DNA from: Corallococcus caeni
GTDB taxonomy: Bacteria; Myxococcota; Myxococcia; Myxococcales; Myxococcaceae
Length of the DNA: 64,000 nt
Assembly: GCF_036245865.1 (NCBI RefSeq)
Contig: NZ_BTTW01000001.1
Span: forward strand, 868,001-932,000
Direction: 5' to 3'
The notes under the pieces are model-generated. The model was not told the origin of the DNA and searched no databases. It saw nothing but the letters and a program-made list of their open reading frames with translations. The translations under genes and the position numbers were made by a program. Below are positions 34,516 through 42,335 of the stretch, in pieces. Each line of letters begins with the position of its first letter. Positions within the stretch are counted from its first letter, which is position 1.

Positions 34516-35235
34516 TTAGTACTTCACCCAGATGACCGTGCCCGGGTGGATCTGCGTGAGCGCGGTGACGCCCGGCTCCTTCTCGATGAGCGCCTGCGTG
34601 ACGGGGTTGAAGCTGTACGCCTGCGCGCCGGACCAGACGATGAGCGCGTCCTTGAACACGGTCAGGTCGTGCACGTGCTCCTCCACCGTGTACTGGTTCC
34701 AACCCGGCAGCCGCGAGGGCAGCAGGTACAGCGACGGGGCCGGGTTCTCCGTGGGCGCCGTGCCCGCGTCACCGTCGTGGCCGTGCTCGCCCCCGGCCGT
34801 GCTCGTCCACTCCACCACCGTCTCCACGCCCGCCGGAGTGCGGCACGTCTGCGTCGTGGGGAAGAACACCGCGGTGAACGGCTTCGCGGGCAGCTTCATC
34901 CGCAGCCCCAGGTGGAAGAAGTGCGTGTCCGCCGCCTTCACCTCGCCCACGGGCCGGGTCCACGTCACCGCCGTCACGTTGCCGGAGGCGTCCTTCTCCA
35001 CCTCGGCCTTGCCGAAGACGGAGTCCACCGGGCGCACGCCCGTCACGCCCTCCGGAATCCGGACCCGCATCTTGTACGTGTCCGCGCCGTCACAGCCGTG
35101 GCTCACCGTGAAGTCCGCCTCGAAGGTCGCGCCGGCATAGGGAGGCGTGGCCCCCGCCACCGCCGCGTGCGCGAAGGCGGAAGAGGACAGCAGCGAACCC
35201 GCGACAAAGCACAGCGGCCCCAGGGGAAGCTTCAT
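34516..35235 (-). CDS. YcnI/DUF1775-type exported copper-associated protein
   Basis: 239 residues from ATG 35235 (MKLPLGPLCFVAGSLL). The signal peptide is cleaved after AFA so that the mature protein begins with His, the copper ligand of YcnI-type proteins. Residues ~25-150 form the DUF1775 domain (FTVSHGCDGADTYKMRVRIPEGV...VFGKAEVE, TWTRPVGEVKAADTHFFHLGL). A His/Asp-rich linker (GGEHGHDGDAG) follows, then a ~60-residue C-terminal segment (YTVEEHVHDLTVFKDALIVW). It probably acts in periplasmic copper handling. It lies between a tri-haem lipoprotein gene and a small lipoprotein gene on the same strand. Confidence 0.8.
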   Translation of the reverse strand: MKLPLGPLCFVAGSLLSSSAFAHAAVAGATPPYAGATFEADFTVSHGCDGADTYKMRVRIPEGVTGVRPVDSVFGKAEVEKDASGNVTAVTWTRPVGEVKAADTHFFHLGLRMKLPAKPFTAVFFPTTQTCRTPAGVETVVEWTSTAGGEHGHDGDAGTAPTENPAPSLYLLPSRLPGWNQYTVEEHVHDLTVFKDALIVWSGAQAYSFNPVTQALIEKEPGVTALTQIHPGTVIWVKY

Positions 35236-35328
35236 CAGGTGACTCCAGGAAGAATGGAGCACCCCGGATAGCAGCCCCTGGAGGAGCGGCCGCTGCGGTC
35301 ATTTGTCGCAGCGCCCGCGCCATGCGCC

Positions 35329-36192
35329 TCACGGCAGCGCGATGCGCCCCGGAGCGTCCTGGGTTCCCTGCTCGGTGTGACAGGTGTTGCAGTCGCCGTT
35401 CGTCTGCGGCGTGACCATCGTCCGCGACGTGCCCTCCGGCCCCACCAGCCGCGCCCGGTACGGCAGCGGGAAGGACGGCTGGAGCGTCGTGGACAGGAAG
35501 TTGCCCGCGGCGTTCGGCACCAGCGTGAGCCGCACCCGCCCCTCCGCGTCCAATATCTCCACCTTCACCCGCGAAGGCTCTGGCAGCCGGGCATCACACC
35601 CGTCCTTCTCGTGGAGCGTCGGGAACACCGTGCCCATGAAGAAGTACGCCAGCGAGGGCGCCTGCCGCAGGTGACAGCTCCGGCAGGCGTATCCCGGCGC
35701 CATGGCGGCTCCGGTGTCGCCGCTCGACTCGGTCCAGACGCTCCCGCTCGCGCACGTCGTCGGCGCGGGCCCCGGCGGCAGGCTGCCGCAGTTGCCCGGC
35801 GGCATCCCCGCCTCGAACCACCCCGTGAGCACGGCCCGCGCTTCCTCCGGAAGCGGCGGCTCGGAGGCAGGCGGCATCGGAGACCGGGCGTCGTTCATCC
35901 TCGCCAGGCTGCGCTCCCCCACGGTGAGCCGAGGATCCACGGCGGAGACCCGCTGGAAGTCGGAGCGCGCCAGCAGCGCCAGGGGCGCATGCGCCTTCGC
36001 GGGCGTGGTGTGACACGACGCGCAGCGCTCCGCGACCACCGCCTGCACGTCACAGGGCAGCGCGTCCGGGCCCGGCTCCACGCCCGCGTCCACGACCCGC
36101 GCGAGCTCCGGCTCCACGGAACAGCCCAGCACGCCGCACACGAGCAGGGCGCCCCACGTCCACCGCGTCACGTCACGAACCGGCCTCGGCAT
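35329..36192 (-). CDS. Tri-haem c-type cytochrome lipoprotein
   Basis: 287 residues from ATG 36192 (MPRPVRDVTRWTWGALL), with signal peptide and lipobox (CGVLGC). It carries three CxxCH haem sites: CASCH near residue 58, CRSCH near 172 and CNTCH near 270. The segment FTGW-like LTGWFEAGMPPGNCG and DARSPMPPAS resemble haem-anchored multi-domain cytochromes found in myxobacteria. A periplasmic electron-transfer role is inferred; no redox partner is identified. The downstream YcnI-like gene follows after 93 bp on the same strand, suggesting co-expression. Confidence 0.8.
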   Translation of the reverse strand: MPRPVRDVTRWTWGALLVCGVLGCSVEPELARVVDAGVEPGPDALPCDVQAVVAERCASCHTTPAKAHAPLALLARSDFQRVSAVDPRLTVGERSLARMNDARSPMPPASEPPLPEEARAVLTGWFEAGMPPGNCGSLPPGPAPTTCASGSVWTESSGDTGAAMAPGYACRSCHLRQAPSLAYFFMGTVFPTLHEKDGCDARLPEPSRVKVEILDAEGRVRLTLVPNAAGNFLSTTLQPSFPLPYRARLVGPEGTSRTMVTPQTNGDCNTCHTEQGTQDAPGRIALP

Positions 36193-36846
36193 GCCTCACG
36201 CTCCAAAGCCGCCTCTACCATGCGCCTCGCGGGCACCCCCTGCGGCACAAGCGCGCAGGGCCGTGTCGGACCTGCCCCGTATCCTCCGGAAACACTCTCC
36301 GAAAGAATCCAAGGAATCCAATCTTCACTGACAATCCATAGATGCAAGCAATAGCCACGCGACTTCGGCGTAGCGAAGAGGCCGGTTGGGGGGGCGGACC
36401 CATACACTCCGCGTGTTCCCGTCACATGATCCGATGTGTCACGTTTACACGGGCATCACACGCAGTATCCCGTGAACAGGGGAGGTCCCCGGGTTTCCGA
36501 CCTTGGGGGTCGTTTGAATGTGCCTCCGTTCGCGCGATGAAGTGACTCGCGGCCCCGACGTTCACCGAATTCCGTCACCATGAAATTCGCACCCTGCCTC
36601 GCCCCTGATTCACGAGCCCTCCGCCGTGCCCGAGGTCCGGTGAGGCTTCAAGGGGGGTGGGGGGGATTGCTCGCGCGCGCGCCAGACGATACATGCGCCA
36701 CACAACGCGCCTTCACGGCGGGTGCTGCTTGCGACTGACCTCTTGAAACCCTGTCTCGCCGGGCGACAGCTTCCCCCCGGCCCCTGAATCCGCGTCTCCG
36801 TGCCGCCCGCGCACGGAACACCCCCCGCATCCCAGGAGTCGCGTTC
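36193..36846 (+). promoter_or_regulatory. Control region upstream of the FAAL-NRPS-PKS cluster (no gene seen)
   Basis: A 654-bp gap, the longest non-coding stretch apart from the IS relic, between a divergent cytochrome gene and the first biosynthetic gene. It is relatively AT-rich around 36300-36460. Possible signals: CTGACA (about 36327) with ATAGCC 17 bp downstream, a weak sigma70-type pair; inverted CACGGG (36448-36453) and CCCGTG (36469-36474), centres 21 bp apart; and G-runs at about 36374-36380 and 36652-36665 (six Gs, T, seven Gs) that could form a quadruplex. AGGAG about 10 nt before the ATG at 36847 is a good ribosome site. Confidence 0.45.
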
Positions 36847-39800
36847 ATGCCCACTGGAACCACGCCCGGTTCTTCCCCGGCCCCCGACTTTGCGTTTTCC
36901 ACCCTGGTTGAATTGCTGCGCGTCCGCGCAAGCACCCAGGGTGATCGTCGCGGCTTTACGTTCCTGCTGGACGGGGAAACGGACGAAGCGCACCTGACGT
37001 ACGCGGAGCTGGACCAGAAGGCGCGCGCCATCGCGGCGGCGCTCCAGGCGCGCGGGGCCCAGGGGCAGCGGGCGCTGCTGCTGTATCCGCCCGGGCTGGA
37101 CTACATCGCCGGGTTCTTCGGCTGTCTGTACGCGGGCGTCATCGCGGTCCCCATCTATCCGCCCGACCCCATGCGTCTGGCGCGCACGCTGCCGCGCCTG
37201 CTGGCCATCAGCCAGGACGCGCAGGCCACCATCGCCCTCACCACCGACTTCATCTACGGCATGGGGGAGATGCTCTTCGAGCAGGCGCCGGAGCTGCGGG
37301 AGCTGCACTGGATCGCCACGGACACGCTGGACGCGGAGGTGGCCGAAGGCTGGAAGGACCCCGGCGTGGCCACGGACACGCGGGTGTTCCTCCAGTACAC
37401 GTCCGGCTCCACGTCGTCGCCCAAGGGCGTGGTGCTGACGCACGGCAACCTGCTGCACAACTCGAAGCTGATCCACTCGTGCTTCGGTCACTCCACGCAG
37501 AGCCAGGGCGTCATCTGGCTGCCGCCGTACCACGACATGGGCCTCATCGGCGGCATCCTGCAGCCCCTGTACGGCGGCTTCCCGGTGACGCTGTTCTCGC
37601 CGGTGGACTTCCTCAAGCGCCCCATGCGCTGGCTGGAGGCCATCTCCCGCTACAAGGCCACCACGAGCGGCGGGCCCAACTTCGCGTTCGACCTGTGCGT
37701 GCGCAAGTCCACGCCGGAGGAGCGCGCGAAGCTGGACCTGAGCCAGTGGGACCTGGCCTTCAACGGCGCGGAGCCCATCATGCCGGACACGCTCCGGCGC
37801 TTCGCGGAGGCGTTCGGTCCGCAGGGCTTCCGCTCGGAGGCCATCTATCCCTGCTACGGCCTGGCGGAGGGCACGCTCATCGCCTCCGGCGGTGACAAGC
37901 GCGAGCTGCCGGTGCAGCGCACCGTGGACGGGGGCGCGCTGAAGGACAACCGCGTGGTGGCGAAGGAGGCCGCGAGCCCCGGCGCCCAGACGCTGGTGGG
38001 CTCCGGCCGCAACCTCACCGACCAGAAGCTGGTCATCGCGCATCCGGAGACGGGCGCGCCGCTGCCCGCGGGCCAGGTGGGAGAGATCCGCGTCGCCGGG
38101 CCCAGCATCGCGCAGGGCTACTGGGGCCGCGACGAGCAGACGCGGACCACGTTCCAGCAGCCGCTCGCGGGCACGGGCGACCCGACGCCGTTCCTGCGCA
38201 CGGGCGACCTGGGCTTCCTCGCGGACGGCGAGCTGTTCGTGACGGGCCGCCTGAAGGACCTGATCATCATCCGCGGGCGCAACCACTACCCGCAGGACAT
38301 CGAGCGGACGGTGGAGTCCAGCCACCCCGCCATCCGCCCCGGTTGCACGGCGGCGTTCTCCATCGAGCAGGACGACGAGGAGCGCCTCATCGTCGTGACG
38401 GAGGTGGACCGCCGCGCGGTGGAGCGCGACGGCGTGGACCTGGACGCGCTGGCGCAGGGCATCCGGCAGGCCGTCGCGGCCGGGCACGACCTGCAGGCCC
38501 AGGGCGTGGTGCTGCTGGGGCCGGGCGCCATCCCGAAGACGTCCAGCGGGAAGATCCAGCGCTTCGCCACCCGCGCGGAGTACGTCGCGGACACGCTGGA
38601 GGCGCTGCACAAGAGCGTCATCGCCGCGGCTCCCGTCCAGGCCCCCGCGGCCGTGACGGCTCAAGCCAGCACCCCGGAAGCCGCCGCGCCCGCGCCCGTG
38701 GGCCCGGACACCAGCATGCTGCAGAAGATGCTGGCGGTGGTGACGGACACGACCGCGCGCCGGGCCATGGTGGCGGTGTTCCTCCAGGAGCAGGCCGCGC
38801 AGGTGCTGCGGCTGCCCACCGCGCAGGTGGACGCGAACAAGCCGCTGCACGCCTACGGCGTGGACTCGCTGATGGCGGTGGACTTCAAGAGCGCCGTGGA
38901 CGCGGGCCTGGGCATCGACCTGCCGCTGTCCGACGTGCTCCAGGGCGTGTCGCTGTCGAAGCTGGCGGAAACCGTCGTCACGCTGCTGTCCGCGCCCCCG
39001 TCCCAGCAGGCCTCCAGCGCCGTGGCCGTGACGTCCGCCACGGGTGACGCGCCCCTCTCCGGCGGCCAGCAGGCGCTGTGGTTCATGCACCAGCTCGCGC
39101 CGGACAGCGCGGCCTACCACGTGCCCGTCGCCGTTCGCGTGCGCGCGGGGCTGGACGCCAACGCGCTGAAGGGCGCCTTCGAGGCGCTGGTGGCCCGCCA
39201 CCCTGCCCTGCGCACCACGTTCGTCATGGCGGCCACGGGCCCCGTGCAGCGCGTGCACGCGGAGCTGCCGCTGGACTTCACCACCACGGACGCGAAGGGC
39301 TGGAGCGACGCGCAGGTGGCGGAAGCCCTGTCCGCCGAGGCCCGCCGCCCGTTTGATTTGGAGAAGGGGCCGCTCTTGCGCGTGCGGCTGGTGTCGCGGT
39401 CCGCCGAGGACCACGCGCTGCTCATCGCGATGCACCACATCGTCACCGACTTCTGGTCGCTGGCGGTGATGGCGGAGGAGCTGGACGCGCTCTACCCGGC
39501 GCTCAAGCTGGGCAAGCGCCCCTCGCTGGCGCAGCCCGCACGCACCTACGCGGACTACGCGCGCTGGCAGGCGGAGATGCTCGCGGGGGCTCGCGGCCAG
39601 GCGCTGGAGAAGTACTGGCGTGAGCAGCTGTCCGGCACGCTGCCGGTGCTGGACCTGCCCACGGACCACCCGCGTCCCCCGGCGCAGACCTTCAACGGCC
39701 ACGTCCACACCACCCGTCTGGACGCGACCGTCGCGAACGCGGTGAAGACGCTGGCGCGCGAGCACGGCGCCACGCCGAACATGGTGCTCCAGACGGCGTT

Positions 39801-42291
39801 CCAGGTGCTGCTGCACCGCTACACCGGCCAGCAGGACTTCACGCTGGGCGTGGTGAGCGCGGGCCGCGGCCGCGCGGAGCTGGCGGGCATCACGGGCTAC
39901 TTCGTCAACCCGCTGGTGGTGCGCACGCGGCCCTCCCCCACCCTGTCCTTCACGGACTACCTGGCCCAGACGCGCCAGACGATGCTGGGCGCGCTGGAGC
40001 ACCAGGACTACCCGTTCAGCGCGCTGGTGGACCGGCTGCAGCCGGTGCGTGACCAGAGCCGCTCGCCGCTGTTCCAGGTGATGTTCGTCTACCAGCGCGC
40101 CTCCAAGCTGGACGAGCGCGGCCTGACGCCCTTCGCCCTGGACATCCCAGGCGCGAAGTCCACCGTGGCGGGCCTGCCAATCGAGTCGCTGGTGCTGTCG
40201 CACGGCGGCGCGCAGTTCGACCTCACGCTCACCATGGGCGAGGCGGACGGCGAGCTGGTGGCCTCCTTCGAGTACAACACCGACCTCTTCGAGGCCGGCA
40301 CCATCGAGCGCATGGCCGGGCACCTGGCCACGCTGCTGTCCGGCATCGCCGCCCAGCCGGGCCGCGCGCTCGCGGGCCTGCCGCTGCTCACGCAGGCCGA
40401 ACAGCGGCAGCTGCTGGAGACCTGGAAGGGTCCGCGCGTGCCGCTCACGCAGGCGGACATGCTGCCCGCGCTCTTCGCGGCGCAGGTGGCGCGCACGCCC
40501 GACAACGTCGCGGTCCTCTTCAAGGACGCGCAGCTGACCTACCGCGAGCTGGACGCGCGCGCGGGACAGCTGGCCGCGTGGCTGCGCGGCGCGGGCGTGA
40601 AGCCGGGCGACATCGTGGGCATCTGCCTGGAGCGCTCGGTGGAGACGCTGGTGTCGGTGCTGGCCGTGATGGCGGCGGGCGCGGCGTACGTGCCCATCGA
40701 CCCGGCCTACCCGTCCGAGCGCGTGGCCTTCATCCTGGGCGACACGCAGGCGCCGGTGCTCATCACCCAGTCCTGGCTCCAGCGCACGCTGCCCGCCGGT
40801 GCTTCCGCGCGCACGCTGTTCGTGGATCAGCCGCTGGACGGCGCGCTGTCCTCCGCGCCCGCCGCGACGGTGGCGGCCGGGGACCTGGCGTGCCTCGTCT
40901 ACACCTCCGGCTCCACCGGCCAGCCCAAGGGCGTGATGCTGGAGCACGGGGGCCTGGCCAACCTCGTCCGCTCGTTCGTGGAGTCCTACGCGCCTACGGC
41001 GACGGACCGGATGCTGCCGCTCACGTCGGTGGCCTCCGCCAGCTTCGTGGGCGAAATCCTCCCGCTCCTGTGCACGGGCGGCGCGCTGGTGCTGCCCACC
41101 GAGGATGAGATCCTCGACCAGGAGAGGCTCTACCAGCTCATCACCCGCCACACCGTCAGCATCGTGAGCACGGTGCCCGCGGTCATCGCCGGGCTCAACG
41201 CGCGCCTGGAGCACCTGCCGCCGCTCAAGCTGGTGCTCTCCGGCGGCGAGGCGCTGGTGGCCAGCGACGTGGAGAAGCTGCTCGCCACCACGCCGGTGGT
41301 GAACGGCTACGGCCTCACGGAGACGACCGTGTGCTCCACCTACCACCGCATGGCGGTGGAGGACCTGCAGGGCCACGCGTGGGTGCCCATCGGCCGGCCC
41401 GTCATCAACACGGACGTGTACGTGCTGGACGCGGAGCGCAACCTGCTGCCCGTGGGCGTCGCCGGTGAGTTGTACGTGGGCGGCCTGGGCGTGGCGCGCG
41501 GGTACTGGAAGCGGCCGGAGCTGACCGCCGAGCGCTTCATCGCGGATCCGTTCCATGCCGGCGAGCGCCTGTACCGCACGGGCGACCGCGCGCGCTGGCT
41601 GCCGGACGGCGTGCTCACGTTCCTGTCCCGCGCGGATGATCAGGTGAAGATCCGCGGCTTCCGCATCGAGCTGGGGGAGGTGGAGGCCGCCGTGCGCCGC
41701 CACCCCGCCGTGAAGGAAGCGTTCCTGATGGCGCGCGAGGACTCGCCCGGGGACAAGCGCCTGGTGGCGTACGTGGTGCTGGGCGAGCCCGCGCCCACGC
41801 ACTCCGACCTGAACACCTTCCTCGCGGAAGGGCTGCCGCCGTACATGCTGCCGTCCGCGTACGTGCCGCTGTCCGCGCTGCCCCTGTCGCCCAACGGCAA
41901 GGTGGACGCGAAGGCGCTGCCCGCGCCGGAAGGGGCCCGCCTCGCCACCGGCGTCGCCTACGCCCAGCCGCAGAGCGCGGTGGAGCGCAGCGTGGCGGCC
42001 ATCTGGGCGGCGGTGCTCAAGGTGGAGCGCGTCGGCCTCAACGACAACTTCTTCGAGCTGGGTGGCAACTCGCTGCTCATCGCGCAGGCCCACCGGCGCC
42101 TCAAGGAGGAGCTGGGCGCGGAGCTGGCGCTGGTGGACATGTTCAAGTTCACCACGGTGAGCGCGCTGGCCCAGCACCTCGCGAACAAGGGCGAGGACTC
42201 CGGCGCGGCCTCCCAGAAGATCAAGGACGAGGCGGAGCGCCGCCGGGCCGCCCAGGCGCGGCGTCAGCAGGCGCGCGGCCGCGGCAAGTAA
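36847..42291 (+). CDS. Loading NRPS: FAAL-ACP-C-A-PCP
   Basis: 1814 residues from ATG 36847. Residues ~12-600 are a fatty-acyl-AMP ligase (LLYPPGLDYIAGFFGCLYAG; core QYTSGSTSSPKG), which activates a free fatty acid. An ACP follows (GVDSLMAVD, Ser674). A C domain spans ~735-1180 with HHxxxD at H863-D868. The A domain (~1200-1690) has YTSGSTGQPKG at Y1352 and NGYGLTETT, but its A4 motif reads VASASFVGE, so the substrate-anchoring Asp (position 235) is Ala1398. The terminal PCP has GGNSLL with Ser1742. The C-terminal tail is Arg-rich (RRRAAQARRQQARGRGK). It starts the assembly line by acylating the first building block. Confidence 0.92.
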   Translation: MPTGTTPGSSPAPDFAFSTLVELLRVRASTQGDRRGFTFLLDGETDEAHLTYAELDQKARAIAAALQARGAQGQRALLLYPPGLDYIAGFFGCLYAGVIAVPIYPPDPMRLARTLPRLLAISQDAQATIALTTDFIYGMGEMLFEQAPELRELHWIATDTLDAEVAEGWKDPGVATDTRVFLQYTSGSTSSPKGVVLTHGNLLHNSKLIHSCFGHSTQSQGVIWLPPYHDMGLIGGILQPLYGGFPVTLFSPVDFLKRPMRWLEAISRYKATTSGGPNFAFDLCVRKSTPEERAKLDLSQWDLAFNGAEPIMPDTLRRFAEAFGPQGFRSEAIYPCYGLAEGTLIASGGDKRELPVQRTVDGGALKDNRVVAKEAASPGAQTLVGSGRNLTDQKLVIAHPETGAPLPAGQVGEIRVAGPSIAQGYWGRDEQTRTTFQQPLAGTGDPTPFLRTGDLGFLADGELFVTGRLKDLIIIRGRNHYPQDIERTVESSHPAIRPGCTAAFSIEQDDEERLIVVTEVDRRAVERDGVDLDALAQGIRQAVAAGHDLQAQGVVLLGPGAIPKTSSGKIQRFATRAEYVADTLEALHKSVIAAAPVQAPAAVTAQASTPEAAAPAPVGPDTSMLQKMLAVVTDTTARRAMVAVFLQEQAAQVLRLPTAQVDANKPLHAYGVDSLMAVDFKSAVDAGLGIDLPLSDVLQGVSLSKLAETVVTLLSAPPSQQASSAVAVTSATGDAPLSGGQQALWFMHQLAPDSAAYHVPVAVRVRAGLDANALKGAFEALVARHPALRTTFVMAATGPVQRVHAELPLDFTTTDAKGWSDAQVAEALSAEARRPFDLEKGPLLRVRLVSRSAEDHALLIAMHHIVTDFWSLAVMAEELDALYPALKLGKRPSLAQPARTYADYARWQAEMLAGARGQALEKYWREQLSGTLPVLDLPTDHPRPPAQTFNGHVHTTRLDATVANAVKTLAREHGATPNMVLQTAFQVLLHRYTGQQDFTLGVVSAGRGRAELAGITGYFVNPLVVRTRPSPTLSFTDYLAQTRQTMLGALEHQDYPFSALVDRLQPVRDQSRSPLFQVMFVYQRASKLDERGLTPFALDIPGAKSTVAGLPIESLVLSHGGAQFDLTLTMGEADGELVASFEYNTDLFEAGTIERMAGHLATLLSGIAAQPGRALAGLPLLTQAEQRQLLETWKGPRVPLTQADMLPALFAAQVARTPDNVAVLFKDAQLTYRELDARAGQLAAWLRGAGVKPGDIVGICLERSVETLVSVLAVMAAGAAYVPIDPAYPSERVAFILGDTQAPVLITQSWLQRTLPAGASARTLFVDQPLDGALSSAPAATVAAGDLACLVYTSGSTGQPKGVMLEHGGLANLVRSFVESYAPTATDRMLPLTSVASASFVGEILPLLCTGGALVLPTEDEILDQERLYQLITRHTVSIVSTVPAVIAGLNARLEHLPPLKLVLSGGEALVASDVEKLLATTPVVNGYGLTETTVCSTYHRMAVEDLQGHAWVPIGRPVINTDVYVLDAERNLLPVGVAGELYVGGLGVARGYWKRPELTAERFIADPFHAGERLYRTGDRARWLPDGVLTFLSRADDQVKIRGFRIELGEVEAAVRRHPAVKEAFLMAREDSPGDKRLVAYVVLGEPAPTHSDLNTFLAEGLPPYMLPSAYVPLSALPLSPNGKVDAKALPAPEGARLATGVAYAQPQSAVERSVAAIWAAVLKVERVGLNDNFFELGGNSLLIAQAHRRLKEELGAELALVDMFKFTTVSALAQHLANKGEDSGAASQKIKDEAERRRAAQARRQQARGRGK

Positions 42292-42335
42292 CGAACGACT
42301 TTCAGGCACACCCCCAGGTTTCGAAGGACGGCTCC

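Noticed and set aside
36610-42309. Long minus-strand open frame opposite the loading NRPS
   Set aside because: Composition is Arg/His/Val-rich without any family signature, while the plus strand encodes clear FAAL, C, A and carrier motifs.
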